45,410 bases of DNA from positions 1 to 45,410 of the forward strand of contig JAUSCY010000059.1 in the NCBI GenBank assembly GCA_030650995.1. Direction: 5' to 3'. Positions within the stretch are counted from its first letter, which is position 1; every line of letters starts with the position of its first letter. Made by a program: the position numbers and the translations under genes. The stretch is from Sheuella sp. (GTDB taxonomy: Bacteria; Pseudomonadota; Gammaproteobacteria; Burkholderiales; Burkholderiaceae_B). Positions 8,751 through 17,519 of this stretch are shown piece after piece. The notes below the pieces were generated by a model. The model searched no databases. It had not been told where the DNA came from and saw only the letters and a list, made by a program, of their open reading frames with translations.

Positions 8751-9788
8751 ATGAAACTATCAAATTTCGCACTTTCTTTGCTTATGCTCCTTCCCGCGAG
8801 CCAAAGCGCCTTTGCACAAACAAAATCAGACACGCCCGGCGAGGTGAATCTTTACACAACACGCGAGCCAAAACTGATTAAGCCTCTTCTGGATGCCTTT
8901 ACCCTGAAAACAGGTGTGCACGTCAACACTTCATTTATCAAAGATGGCCTGGTCGAAAAGGTCAAAGCCGAAAAAGAACGCTCCCCGGCTGATGTACTGA
9001 TGACTGTTGACATCGGTAATTTGATGGATTTGGAGCAAAGCGGTGCTTTCCAAACAATCCAGTCCACTCAATTAGACCAGGCCATCCCGTCCAATCTGCG
9101 TAGTGATCAGGGAACCTGGTTCGGTCTTTCCTTGCGAGACCGGGTGTTATATGCAGACCCAGCTTTAAAACTGAAATCATTTCATTACGAAGATCTAGCT
9201 GATCCAAAATGGAAAGGCAAAGTCTGCATACGATCCGGACAACACCCTTACAACATCGGCCTGATCTCTGCGATGTTGGCGCACAATGGTGAAATGAAGA
9301 CTGAGAAATGGTTGCGAGACGTCAAAGCAAACCTTGCGAGACGTCCTGCGGGCGGGGATCGTGACGTTGCACGTGACATCCTCGGCAACATTTGTGAGCT
9401 CGGACTCGCCAATGCCTATTACGCGGCGCAGATGAAAACCTCCAAACCCGGATCCGAGCAACGTAAATGGGGTGATGCCATTGAGGTCATCCGGCCAAGC
9501 TTTGAAAAGACAGGCGCAACATTTGTCAACATCAGTGGAGCTGGCGTTGCAAAATATGCACCGAATCGAAGTCACGCTATCCAGCTCATGGAATTCCTTG
9601 CCTCTGAGGAAGGTCAGAAAATGTATGCCAATGCAGACTTTGAATATCCTGTCAGGAAAAACGTAGAAGTCGATCCTGTTGTTGCAAGTTTTGGTCCTCT
9701 CGTCATCGACACCTTGTCTTTGAAAGAAATAGGTTCAAAGCGCAAACAGGCGAGCGAGTTGGTTGACCGGGTCCAGTTTGATCAGTAA
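8751..9788 (+). CDS. Ferric-iron ABC transporter periplasmic binding protein (FbpA/FutA family)
   Basis: A 345-residue periplasmic protein with a clean signal peptide (MKLSNFALSLLMLLPASQSAFAQ). It belongs to the transferrin-like FbpA/AfuA/FutA group that delivers Fe(III) to an inner-membrane ABC permease. Supporting features are VNLYTTREPKLIKPLLDAF just after the signal, GLSLRDRVLYADPA, and the tandem tyrosines (residues 223-224 in LANAYYAAQMK) that usually coordinate iron. The C-terminal ISGAGVAKYAPNRSHAIQLMEFLASEEGQKMYA is also typical. It is the first gene of a three-gene operon with permease and ATPase and follows a Fur-like site. No strong Shine-Dalgarno is visible. Confidence 0.92.
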   Translation: MKLSNFALSLLMLLPASQSAFAQTKSDTPGEVNLYTTREPKLIKPLLDAFTLKTGVHVNTSFIKDGLVEKVKAEKERSPADVLMTVDIGNLMDLEQSGAFQTIQSTQLDQAIPSNLRSDQGTWFGLSLRDRVLYADPALKLKSFHYEDLADPKWKGKVCIRSGQHPYNIGLISAMLAHNGEMKTEKWLRDVKANLARRPAGGDRDVARDILGNICELGLANAYYAAQMKTSKPGSEQRKWGDAIEVIRPSFEKTGATFVNISGAGVAKYAPNRSHAIQLMEFLASEEGQKMYANADFEYPVRKNVEVDPVVASFGPLVIDTLSLKEIGSKRKQASELVDRVQFDQ

Positions 9789-9791
9789 ATA

Positions 9792-11438
9792 ATGATTCAA
9801 CCACGACATTTCGCTGCAATTTTCATTAGTGCTGTGATCGCCTTACCCGTGATCTCATTACTGTGGATAGCTTTAAGTGCACCGGCTTCTTCGTGGGGAG
9901 CCGTGATTGACACGACAAGTCTGCGTGCGTTGCTCAATACCGTTTTGCTTTGCACCGGTGTTGCAACGATTGTCACACTTGTTGGCGTTAGCACCGCCTG
10001 GCTGGTGGTTGCATACGACTTTAAAAGTAAACATGTTTTGAGCTGGGCGCTTCTGCTGCCATTAGCTGTACCCACTTACATCGTCGCTTATTCCTACCTC
10101 GATCTATTACATCCACTCGGTCCGGTGCAGGGTTTAATTCGCGAAACACTGGGATACTCAAGCCCCAAAGAATGGAAATTTGGCGATATACGTGGCCTGA
10201 CGGCAGCAATCATTTTGCAGGGCTTCGTACTTTACCCCTATGTTTACTTGAGTGCACGGGCCATGTTCATGACGCAGCCGCTTAACTTGTTGCATGCGGC
10301 ACGCAGCCTCGGATTGTCTGAATTCGCAGCCTTCAGGCGCGTAGCCCTTCCCATGGCAAGACCTGCGATCGGTATCGGACTGAGTCTTGCGCTACTGGAG
10401 ACAATTAATGATATTGGAGCTTCTGAATTCCTGGGTGTGCGCACGCTGACTGTCTCTATTTATACAAACTGGACTACAAAAGGTGATCTGGCAGGCGGAG
10501 CAAAAATTGCAATACTTTTGCTGGTTCTTATTTTGATTTTCGCCTATTTTGGACGCGATAGAAAAAGAAACGCTTCCTATGGCAACGCACGCGGCGCTAA
10601 CGTGATCCAAGCGCGAACATTAAAAAAACTACCTGCTGCCCTCGCCTGTATTCTGGGCTGGATACCCGTACTAATCGGCTTCATCATCCCCAGCAGTTAT
10701 TTGATATACCAGGTCATGAAACGCCTGGATACATCTGAAGTATTTACACCCGCACTTTTACAGGCAGTGAACAATACGTTAATGATTGCGGCCGTGACGA
10801 CAACAATATGTATTTTCTGTGGAATCGCGATTGTCTGGTCGACAAGAAACATCTCAGCGGATACTAAAAAATTCAGACCAGCGCAGATCAATTCAGTGAT
10901 TGGAAAAATTGGCTATGCCATCCCGGGAACAATGCTGGCAATTGGTCTGCTGACCCCTTACAGTTGGGTAGATGACGGACTCAATTACCTCCTGTCACTT
11001 GTATCATCGCGCTCAGCGGGCTTATTGATGCTCAGTTCTATCGCAGGCGTTGCTTGCGCCTGTTCGATACGGTTTTTGAGTATCGCGATTGGTAACTTCA
11101 ACGCTGGCATGTCGCGTATCCCTGCATCTCTGGACCAAGTTGCAAGAGGCTTGGGAACGACGAGCTTCGGACTGCTCTGGCGTGTCCATATCCCGCTCAT
11201 CAGGCCTGCTGTGATTGCGTCAACACTATTGATTTTTGTTGAGTGCATGAAAGAACTTCCGGTCACGCTCATGCTCAGACCGATCAACACAGAAACTTTA
11301 TCTACCCTGCTCTACGCTGATGCATCCAGAGGCAATTACGAGGAAAGCGCTATAGCGGCCCTACTGATTGTTGCTGTAGGTATCATCCCGGTTTTATTAC
11401 TGACTCGCACACACCTCCTTGGAAAAAAAACCAAATGA
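9792..11438 (+). CDS. Ferric-iron ABC transporter permease, two-domain (FbpB-type)
   Basis: This 548-residue inner-membrane protein has about twelve membrane segments, being two fused permease halves as is normal for FbpB/AfuB. Each half has an EAA-type loop that docks on the ATPase: one at LLHAARSLGLSEFAAFRRVALP followed by RPAIGIGLSLALLE, the other at LDQVARGLGTTSFGLLWRVHIP followed by RPAVIASTLLIFVECMKELP. It starts 3 bp after the binding-protein stop and overlaps the ATPase gene by 4 bp (ATGA). It moves Fe(III) across the inner membrane. Function is inferred from family and operon. Confidence 0.93.
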   Translation: MIQPRHFAAIFISAVIALPVISLLWIALSAPASSWGAVIDTTSLRALLNTVLLCTGVATIVTLVGVSTAWLVVAYDFKSKHVLSWALLLPLAVPTYIVAYSYLDLLHPLGPVQGLIRETLGYSSPKEWKFGDIRGLTAAIILQGFVLYPYVYLSARAMFMTQPLNLLHAARSLGLSEFAAFRRVALPMARPAIGIGLSLALLETINDIGASEFLGVRTLTVSIYTNWTTKGDLAGGAKIAILLLVLILIFAYFGRDRKRNASYGNARGANVIQARTLKKLPAALACILGWIPVLIGFIIPSSYLIYQVMKRLDTSEVFTPALLQAVNNTLMIAAVTTTICIFCGIAIVWSTRNISADTKKFRPAQINSVIGKIGYAIPGTMLAIGLLTPYSWVDDGLNYLLSLVSSRSAGLLMLSSIAGVACACSIRFLSIAIGNFNAGMSRIPASLDQVARGLGTTSFGLLWRVHIPLIRPAVIASTLLIFVECMKELPVTLMLRPINTETLSTLLYADASRGNYEESAIAALLIVAVGIIPVLLLTRTHLLGKKTK

Positions 11439-12154
11439 AAGAGCGATTAATTCTGAACAATTTAACCGTAGGTTATGGAAATAAATCGCATCCGATTCCT
11501 ATCATTGAAAAACTGAATCTCACGCTAGCTCAAGGAGAGATTGGTTGTCTGCTAGGAAAATCCGGTTGTGGCAAAAGCACATTGTTACGTGCGATTGCTG
11601 GTTTTCATCCCTTGATCGAAGGTTCAGTGACACTGAATGGGCGTCTGCTTGCAAGCGCCTGCGAAGGAATCGATATGCCTCCTGAAAAAAGAAAAATCGG
11701 TTTTATGTTTCAGGATTTCGCACTATTTCCTCATCTGAGCATTGAGAAAAATATCGGCTTTGGTTTAAACAAATTCAATAAAGAACAAAGGAGTGAAAGG
11801 ATTGAGGAGATGTTGGAGCTGTCAGGACTGACAAAGTATAAAAAATTCTATCCCTTTGAATTATCTGGCGGCCAACAGCAACGTGTTGCCTTAGTCAGAG
11901 CGCTTGCCCCTGAACCTGAGTTGCTTTTGCTTGATGAGCCATTTTCAAATCTGGATGAAAAGTCAAGAATGGATCTTTCATCCGAGGTTGCTAAAATTAT
12001 TCGCCAGTCATCATGCAAAGCACTGATGGTTACGCATAACGTGAATGAAGCCCGTACGATGTCAGATCGTATGGGCTTCATAGAGTCGGGCAAACTTAGT
12101 TCGTGGAATCTGACGTCATCGGATCCATACCAAGCTCACGCAATTTGCGCGTAA
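11435..12154 (+). CDS. Ferric-iron ABC transporter ATP-binding protein, C-terminally short (FbpC-type)
   Basis: The ATPase of the iron importer. The core motifs are complete: Walker A GKSGCGKST at 41-49, Q-loop FMFQDFALFPH, signature LSGGQQQR at 143-150, Walker B LLLLDEPFSNLDE, and the switch histidine in MVTHN. At 239 residues it is about 110 shorter than typical FbpC proteins (around 350), because the TOBE-type regulatory domain is absent. From about residue 221 the frame runs antisense through the 3' end of ntrC (59 bp overlap), so the last 19 residues are probably not ancestral transporter sequence. I suspect the gene was cut at the ntrC junction. The protein is probably still active, since the ATPase core is intact. 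Confidence 0.88.
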   Translation: MKERLILNNLTVGYGNKSHPIPIIEKLNLTLAQGEIGCLLGKSGCGKSTLLRAIAGFHPLIEGSVTLNGRLLASACEGIDMPPEKRKIGFMFQDFALFPHLSIEKNIGFGLNKFNKEQRSERIEEMLELSGLTKYKKFYPFELSGGQQQRVALVRALAPEPELLLLDEPFSNLDEKSRMDLSSEVAKIIRQSSCKALMVTHNVNEARTMSDRMGFIESGKLSSWNLTSSDPYQAHAICA

Positions 12155-13556
12155 TGGTATTGCGTCCCATACCCAGACGGGTAGCCGCCTCAACCCTGCG
12201 GCCTCTGCAAACGTCCAGCGACGATTGAAGTAAGGCGCGTTCAAACTGATGTGTCAATGTCGTCCAGACGTCTGGTTCGGAACGCGACAAACGAATGTTG
12301 GCATCAAGGGCCAGTAGCTGCTGCCATGACTGATTGCCTAACGGAATCGAGTCAGTGACCGTTCCTGTCATGGATGTTAGATCAGCAGCACGAATTTCTG
12401 GAGGCAGGTCTGAAACACCAACGGTTTGTCCTGGCGCCATCACCGTCAGCCAGTGACAGAAGTTTTCAAGCTGTCTGACATTACCTGGAAAATTAAATTG
12501 TGAGAGTGCAGCAACGGCCTGCTCAGAAAGTCGTTTGGTAGGAACTCCAAGTCCACGCGCGCTCACCTGCAGGAAATGTCTGGCAAGCTCTCCAATATCC
12601 TCACGTCTTTCGCGCAAGGGAGGTAAACGCAACCGGATAACATTTAAGCGGTGAAATAAATCCTCACGGAACTTGCCTTCTTGAACACGTTCCTCGAGCG
12701 GCTGATGTGTCGCAGCAACAATACGCACATCCACACGAACAGGTTGAGCACCGCCCACGCGATAAAAAGTTCCGTCAGATAACACGCGTAATAGACGCGT
12801 TTGTAATTCGAATGGCATATCGCCAATTTCATCAAGAAACAGTGTGCCTCCGCTTGCCTCTTCAAACCGACCACGCCTTAAAGAGTTTGCTCCGGTAAAT
12901 GCACCACGCTCATGACCAAACAATTCTGCTTCCAATAAATCACGAGGAATCGCAGCAGTATTCAGTGCTACAAAGGGACCCTTCGCGCGCATGCCATGGC
13001 TGTGAAGCGCGCGTGCAACCAACTCCTTACCCGTGCCCGACTCACCCGTAATGAGGACTGTAACGTTAGATTGAGCCAGGCGACCAATTGCACGAAAAAC
13101 CTCTTGCATGGCAACCGATGCGGACTGCGTGAGCATCCCCTTGTCTGAGGGCTCGGAGGTCTTGTTAATCACTTCATTTGCATGATCGTCAACCTCGGGC
13201 TCTTGTATCGCACGACTGATCAGCGCGACAGCTTCATTCACATCAAAAGGCTTAGCGAGATAGTCAAATGCTCCCCCCTGAAAGGCAGAAACAGTGCTGT
13301 CCAGATCACTATATGCGGTCATGATGATGACAGGCAGAGAGGGATACTTTTCTTTCACGTCTTTGAGCAAGGCCAAACCGTTCGTACCTGGCATTCTTAT
13401 GTCAGAAATCAGGGCTCCAGGCATATCGGATTTGAGGGCTTCCGAAACATCGATCGCACCGGCAAAACTACGTGTGGGGATACCGGCTCGACTCAGTGCT
13501 TTTTCAAGTACCCAGCGAATGGCCTGATCATCATCTACGATCCATACAGGTTTCAT
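12096..13556 (-). CDS. ntrC: Nitrogen regulation response regulator NtrC
   Basis: NtrC activates sigma-54 promoters under nitrogen limitation. The 486 residues show the three expected domains: receiver (phospho-acceptor Asp52 in SDIRMPG, Lys102 in LAKPFD), AAA+ ATPase (Walker A GESGTGKE at 171-178, sigma-54 contact loop GAFTGA at 218-223, Walker B LFLDEIGD at 239-246), and a C-terminal Fis-type helix-turn-helix ([24 protein letters not shown]). It overlaps ntrB by 4 bp, so the pair is co-translated. Its targets probably include glnA and, by inference, the Liv/amidase locus in this window. The 3' end overlaps the convergent iron ATPase gene by 59 bp. Confidence 0.97.
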   Translation of the reverse strand: MKPVWIVDDDQAIRWVLEKALSRAGIPTRSFAGAIDVSEALKSDMPGALISDIRMPGTNGLALLKDVKEKYPSLPVIIMTAYSDLDSTVSAFQGGAFDYLAKPFDVNEAVALISRAIQEPEVDDHANEVINKTSEPSDKGMLTQSASVAMQEVFRAIGRLAQSNVTVLITGESGTGKELVARALHSHGMRAKGPFVALNTAAIPRDLLEAELFGHERGAFTGANSLRRGRFEEASGGTLFLDEIGDMPFELQTRLLRVLSDGTFYRVGGAQPVRVDVRIVAATHQPLEERVQEGKFREDLFHRLNVIRLRLPPLRERREDIGELARHFLQVSARGLGVPTKRLSEQAVAALSQFNFPGNVRQLENFCHWLTVMAPGQTVGVSDLPPEIRAADLTSMTGTVTDSIPLGNQSWQQLLALDANIRLSRSEPDVWTTLTHQFERALLQSSLDVCRGRRVEAATRLGMGRNTITRKLRELGMDPMTSDSTN

Positions 13557-14605
13557 AGCGGCTCCAATGGCAACAACAGACGAAACTCTGTGTGTCCAGG
13601 TTGTGAATCAAATTCGATAACGCCACCGTGCTGTTGAACAAAGTCTTGAGCGAGACTCAGTCCCAGACCTGTTCCGCCTTCGCGTCCAGTCACGAGTGGA
13701 TGAAAAATACGATCTTGCAAAGAGGCCGGCACCCCTGGCCCGTTATCGATCACAGTCACGACAACAGCTAGGCGATGCTGCTTGTGCTTTAGAAGAACTT
13801 GTCTGGCCACACGGGTTTTGATCGTAATGTGAGGTGAGCGCGTAGGTTCTGAACCGGTGAGGATTTGAGCGGCGTTACGCACCACATTGAGCAATGCCTG
13901 CATCAAACGGGCTGGGTCAGCACGAAACTCTGGCATCGAGGCATCGTAGTCTCTGAGAATGGCGACCTCGCGGAACTCGGCACGCACCAGTGCGCACACA
14001 CGCTCACACACTTCGTGAATATTGACTGATTGCCACTGCACGGGCATGCGCTGTGGCGCAGCAAGACGGTCGACTAGTGCTTGAAGACGATCCGCTTCGG
14101 AAATAATCACGCGGGTATATTCCCGCAAGGAGGGATCAGGAAGCTCTGACTCTAATAGTTGAGCTGCACCACGCAGACCACCAAGCGGATTTTTAACCTC
14201 ATGGGCAAGGTTGCGTAGCAACTCGTGCTGGGTTTCAATTTCATCAACCAGACGGATGCTTCGATCAACCAGCACACGTTGTTCAATATCTTTAATCTCG
14301 ATCAGTGCAGACCATGGCTGATTCGTCAGCGAAATGGAGGTCACTCCAACTTCGACAGCCTCAGCACCACGGCGTGTCATTGCAAATTGACGGCAATCGT
14401 CCACCTCACCCGAACAAGCTTGGGCAATGGAATGTTCGAGTGCCGCGTCGCGGTCAAACAAAAAGGCGGCCGGCTGACCAATTAAATGTCGCCGGGACCG
14501 CCCAAACATCGATTCTGCTGCTGCGTTAGCTACGACGACTTCGCCGGACTGGTTCAGCAACAGAACCGTTGTGGCAAGCAAGTCGAAGGATTCTACGCAG
14601 GTCAT
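13553..14605 (-). CDS. ntrB: Nitrogen sensor histidine kinase/phosphatase NtrB
   Basis: NtrB phosphorylates NtrC when nitrogen is scarce and dephosphorylates it when PII signals plenty. From the ATG at 14605 the protein has 350 residues: a PAS domain (VVVANAAAESMFGRSRRHLIGQ), a dimerisation/phospho-acceptor helix with His135 in LAHEVKNPLGGLRGAAQLLE, and an ATPase domain with N box (LLNVVRNAAQIL), G1 (VIDNGPGVP) and G2 (GREGGTGLGLSLAQ). It lacks membrane segments, as expected for a cytoplasmic kinase. An in-frame TTG at 14635 would add ten residues and place the start before a GC-rich hairpin. I prefer the ATG, though neither start has a good Shine-Dalgarno. Overlaps ntrC by 4 bp. Confidence 0.95.
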   Translation of the reverse strand: MTCVESFDLLATTVLLLNQSGEVVVANAAAESMFGRSRRHLIGQPAAFLFDRDAALEHSIAQACSGEVDDCRQFAMTRRGAEAVEVGVTSISLTNQPWSALIEIKDIEQRVLVDRSIRLVDEIETQHELLRNLAHEVKNPLGGLRGAAQLLESELPDPSLREYTRVIISEADRLQALVDRLAAPQRMPVQWQSVNIHEVCERVCALVRAEFREVAILRDYDASMPEFRADPARLMQALLNVVRNAAQILTGSEPTRSPHITIKTRVARQVLLKHKQHRLAVVVTVIDNGPGVPASLQDRIFHPLVTGREGGTGLGLSLAQDFVQQHGGVIEFDSQPGHTEFRLLLPLEPL

Positions 14606-14612
14606 GGGAGTC

Positions 14613-14632
14613 GGGTCGGGTGGACCCGACCC
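14613..14632 (-). promoter_or_regulatory. GC-rich hairpin between glnA and ntrB
   Basis: A perfect 9-bp inverted repeat (GGGTCGGGT pairing with ACCCGACCC) around a 2-base centre lies between the glnA stop (14648) and the ntrB ATG (14605). No T-run follows on the minus strand, so it is not a classical intrinsic terminator. It may protect the 3' end of glnA mRNA, lower read-through into ntrBC, or block ribosomes near the ntrB start. The function is inferred; the palindrome is directly visible. Confidence 0.6.
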
Positions 14633-14647
14633 CAAGTTATCAGCAGA

Positions 14648-16060
14648 TTAGAGGCTGTAGTACATGTCGAATTCGACGGGATGTGTCGTCATACGCAGGC
14701 GATTAACTTCCTGCATTTTCAGATCAACATATGCATCCAGCATGTCATTGCTGAATACGCCGCCACGTGTCAGGAACTCGCGATCCTTGTTGAGCTCATC
14801 GAGTGCTTGCTCAAGTGAGCTGCAAACGGTTGGGATCTTTGCGTCTTCTTCAGGTGGCAGGTCATACAGATTCTTGTCAGCTGGATCGCCAGGATGAATC
14901 TTATTCTGCACACCATCCAGACCCGCCATCATCAAAGCCGAGAAAGCCAGATATGGGTTAGCCAGTGGATCAGGGAAACGTGTTTCGATACGACGGCCCT
15001 TTGGATTGCCAACGTAAGGAATACGGATCGAAGCTGAACGGTTACGCGCGGAATATGCGAGTTTGACTGGCGCTTCGTAATGTGGAACCAAACGCTTGTA
15101 AGAGTTTGTGCCTGGGTTGGTGATCGCATTCAATGCACGAGCGTGCTTGATGATACCGCCGATGTAATACAGAGCGAATTCTGACAGACCAGCATACTGG
15201 TTGCCGGCGAACAGGTTTTGACCGTCTTTCCAGATGGACTGGTGAACGTGCATACCTGAACCGTTGTCACCAACGATTGGCTTAGGCATAAAAGTTGCTG
15301 TTTTGCCATACGCATGTGCAACGTTGTGAATAATGTATTTCATGCTCTGGTTCCAGTCGGCGCGCTGAACGAGCGTGCTGAATTTGGTACCAATTTCGAG
15401 CTGACCGGCGCCAGCCACTTCGTGGTGGTGCACTTCAACAGGAATACCAGCCTCTTCGAGCAGGATACACATTTCCGAACGCATGTCCTGCATTGAATCA
15501 ACAGGAGGAACTGGGAAATAGCCGCCTTTAACGCGTGGACGGTGAGCAAGATTGCCGCCTTCCATTTCCATACCCGTCGACCATGAAGCTTCTTCGGATT
15601 TGATCTTGACGTGGCAGCCTGACATATCGTCGCCCCATGTCACACCGTCAAATACAAAGAACTCTGGCTCAGGACCAAAGAAAGCGGTATCACCCAGACC
15701 GCTTGCCTTGAGGTAGGCTTCAGCGCGCTTGGCCAGTGAACGTGGATCGCGATCGTAGCCTTTCATATCTGATGGCTCAACGACGTCGCAAGTAATGATC
15801 ATGGTTGACTCTTCACGGAATGGATCCATGTGAGCGGTAGCCACGTCAGGAATCAACAGCATGTCAGATGCTTCGATACCTTTCCAGCCTGCGATCGACG
15901 AACCGTCGAAAGCCTGGCCTTCTTTGAGTTTGTCTTCGTTGATCTGGCTCAGCGGCACTGAAACGTGCTGCTCTTTACCCATCGTGTCCGTAAAACGGAA
16001 GTCGACGAATTTGACTTCGTTCTCTGCAATCTTTTTCAGAACATCTTGAGGGGTGCTCAT
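14648..16060 (-). CDS. glnA: Glutamine synthetase, type I
   Basis: GlnA makes glutamine from glutamate, ammonia and ATP, and forms cytoplasmic dodecamers. The 470 residues match the GSI-beta class regulated by adenylylation, and the target tyrosine is present as Tyr399 in NLYDLPPEE. Other landmarks are [18 protein letters not shown] near the start, [14 protein letters not shown], the Glu-rich [12 protein letters not shown], the flap MFMPKP-like [19 protein letters not shown], and NRSASIRIP. It has a good Shine-Dalgarno (CGGAG) and a sigma-54 promoter with two NtrC-type sites upstream. ntrB and ntrC follow after a hairpin, so nitrogen control feeds back on the same transcript. Confidence 0.98.
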   Translation of the reverse strand: MSTPQDVLKKIAENEVKFVDFRFTDTMGKEQHVSVPLSQINEDKLKEGQAFDGSSIAGWKGIEASDMLLIPDVATAHMDPFREESTMIITCDVVEPSDMKGYDRDPRSLAKRAEAYLKASGLGDTAFFGPEPEFFVFDGVTWGDDMSGCHVKIKSEEASWSTGMEMEGGNLAHRPRVKGGYFPVPPVDSMQDMRSEMCILLEEAGIPVEVHHHEVAGAGQLEIGTKFSTLVQRADWNQSMKYIIHNVAHAYGKTATFMPKPIVGDNGSGMHVHQSIWKDGQNLFAGNQYAGLSEFALYYIGGIIKHARALNAITNPGTNSYKRLVPHYEAPVKLAYSARNRSASIRIPYVGNPKGRRIETRFPDPLANPYLAFSALMMAGLDGVQNKIHPGDPADKNLYDLPPEEDAKIPTVCSSLEQALDELNKDREFLTRGGVFSNDMLDAYVDLKMQEVNRLRMTTHPVEFDMYYSL

Positions 16061-16142
16061 GTTGACTCCGGTAATGTGAATGATTAAATAATGGTTAGAA
16101 ATTTATATCGTTGATAGCAGCTTTTACCTATGCAGACTATCA

Positions 16143-16158
16143 AGCAACATTCGTGCCA
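16143..16158 (-). promoter_or_regulatory. Sigma-54 (-24/-12) promoter of glnA
   Basis: On the minus strand the sequence reads TGGCACGAATGTTGCT, a full match to the sigma-54 consensus TGGCACG-N4-TTGCW with correct GG-to-GC spacing. Transcription should start near 16132, leaving a leader of about 70 bases before the glnA ATG at 16060. Confidence 0.88.
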
Positions 16159-16197
16159 GACACTCTTTATACTAAGAATGCCCAAAAACGGGACAAT

Positions 16198-16220
16198 ATT
16201 TGCACTAATTTAGTGCAAAT
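16198..16220 (-). promoter_or_regulatory. NtrC binding site 1 upstream of glnA
   Basis: A perfect palindrome with 11-bp arms (ATTTGCACTAA and its complement) around one central base. It contains TGCAC-N7-GTGCA, the full NtrC consensus, at 16201-16217. Its centre (16209) is about 77 bp upstream of the predicted sigma-54 start point, a normal enhancer position. Confidence 0.85.
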
Positions 16221-16231
16221 GCACTCTGATT

Positions 16232-16248
16232 TGCACCAAGTCAGTGAT
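16232..16248 (-). promoter_or_regulatory. NtrC binding site 2 upstream of glnA
   Basis: TGCAC-N7-GTGAT matches 8 of 10 consensus positions. Its centre (16240) is 31 bp from site 1, about three helical turns, which would put two NtrC dimers on the same face as in the E. coli glnA enhancer. It ends just before the hemW stop codon. Confidence 0.65.
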
Positions 16249-16249
16249 T

Positions 16250-17512
16250 TCAGAGGAAAAGCGTTTGGAGCTCATTGAGAAAACGCCATCCCTGCGCCGT
16301 AGCCTGAAACCGCAAGGGATCTGCGGTAAGCAGGCCTTTACTGGTTGCATTTTGGAGCGCTTTAGAGATCGTGACGAGTGGTTGCCCGCAGCGCTCAGTG
16401 TACAGCGTACTGGGGACTCCGTTTCTCAACCTCAAGGCATTTAACATGAACTCAAAGGGCAAATCCTGCGAAGTGAGGGGCCTGTTTTCTGCAATATGGG
16501 AGCCATCACGCTTTAAAGCCGCTGCCATCCATAGATCCGGATTGCGAGTACGGGATTCTCGTTCGATACGGTTTGCGTAAGAAATCTTGCCGTGCGCACC
16601 AGGCCCAATGCCCAGATAGTCGCCAAATTCCCAATAATTCATGTTGTGACGGGACTGAGCCCCGGGCTTTGCAAAGGCAGAAACCTCGTAACGCGTCAAA
16701 CCGGCATCATGTGCCAAACTCTCAATCATCTCCTCCATTTCAGCGGCGAGATCATCCTCAGGCAAAACCGGAGGGTATTTAGCAAACACTGTATTGGGTT
16801 CTAGCGTCAGGTGGTACATCGATAAATGTTCGGTACCAAAGGATAAGGCGGTCTGCGCATCATGGATGGATTGCTCAAGAGTCTGTCCGGGCAAAGCAAA
16901 CATCAGATCAAGATTGACCCGTTTGACAGCGCGCTGTGCCATCTCAATTGCAGCCCTCGCCGCATCCGCATCGTGAATACGTCCAAGCGCTTGCAGAGCC
17001 TGATCATTAAAAGATTGAACACCCAGAGAGATACGATTAACGCCGCTGGCAGCGTAAGCATTGAATCGTGCAGCCTCGGCCGTACCCGGATTGGCTTCAA
17101 GTGTAATTTCAGCATCTGGCCAGAGCGAAAGGTGGGATCGCAACATGGCCAACATTCGATCGATGCCGCGATCAGACAACAAACTCGGGGTTCCGCCTCC
17201 GATAAACACGGTGAAAACCTGTCTGCCCCAGATGCTGGGTAAAGCTTGCTCCAAATCAGCCTGGAGCGCATCCAGAAAAAGATCCTCAGGCAAGACGGCA
17301 GGCGTCTGATGTGAGTTGAAATCACAGTAGGGGCATTTACGCACGCACCAGGGAACATGGATGTAAATAGAAAGCGGGGGTAAGGACGTGAGCACGATGT
17401 CTGACTCACCCGCTGACCGGGATGCTGCACGAATCAGTGAAGGCTCGCCTTGCACGTGCGGCTGGTGCGCAGCTTGAAAGCCTTCCGGAATAATTGGTAT
17501 GAATTTTGTCAT
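16250..17512 (-). CDS. hemW: Radical SAM heme chaperone HemW
   Basis: HemW is a radical-SAM protein related to oxygen-independent coproporphyrinogen oxidase (HemN) that binds and hands over heme. The 420 residues contain the iron-sulphur motif CVRKCPYC (Cys56, Cys60, Cys63; CxxxCxxC), then VFIGGGTPSLL, ITLEANPGT and ISLGVQSFNDQALQALGR. The HemW C-terminal domain, with PGAHGKISYANRIERES, is also present. The single CxxxCxxC without the extra HemN cysteine fits HemW. About 45 residues precede the core; a GTG at codon 40 is an alternative start, but similar extensions occur in relatives as I recall. It starts 8 bp after the rdgB stop. Confidence 0.93.
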   Translation of the reverse strand: MTKFIPIIPEGFQAAHQPHVQGEPSLIRAASRSAGESDIVLTSLPPLSIYIHVPWCVRKCPYCDFNSHQTPAVLPEDLFLDALQADLEQALPSIWGRQVFTVFIGGGTPSLLSDRGIDRMLAMLRSHLSLWPDAEITLEANPGTAEAARFNAYAASGVNRISLGVQSFNDQALQALGRIHDADAARAAIEMAQRAVKRVNLDLMFALPGQTLEQSIHDAQTALSFGTEHLSMYHLTLEPNTVFAKYPPVLPEDDLAAEMEEMIESLAHDAGLTRYEVSAFAKPGAQSRHNMNYWEFGDYLGIGPGAHGKISYANRIERESRTRNPDLWMAAALKRDGSHIAENRPLTSQDLPFEFMLNALRLRNGVPSTLYTERCGQPLVTISKALQNATSKGLLTADPLRFQATAQGWRFLNELQTLFL

Positions 17513-17519
17513 GCGTGCG

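Noticed and set aside
13182..13637. 151-codon plus-strand frame spanning the ntrC/ntrB junction
   Set aside because: It is antisense to two certain genes and its translation has no protein-like features.
16244..16444. 66-codon plus-strand frame beginning in the glnA enhancer
   Set aside because: It overlaps the NtrC site and lies antisense to the hemW 3' end, with no family resemblance; it is better explained as shadow sequence.
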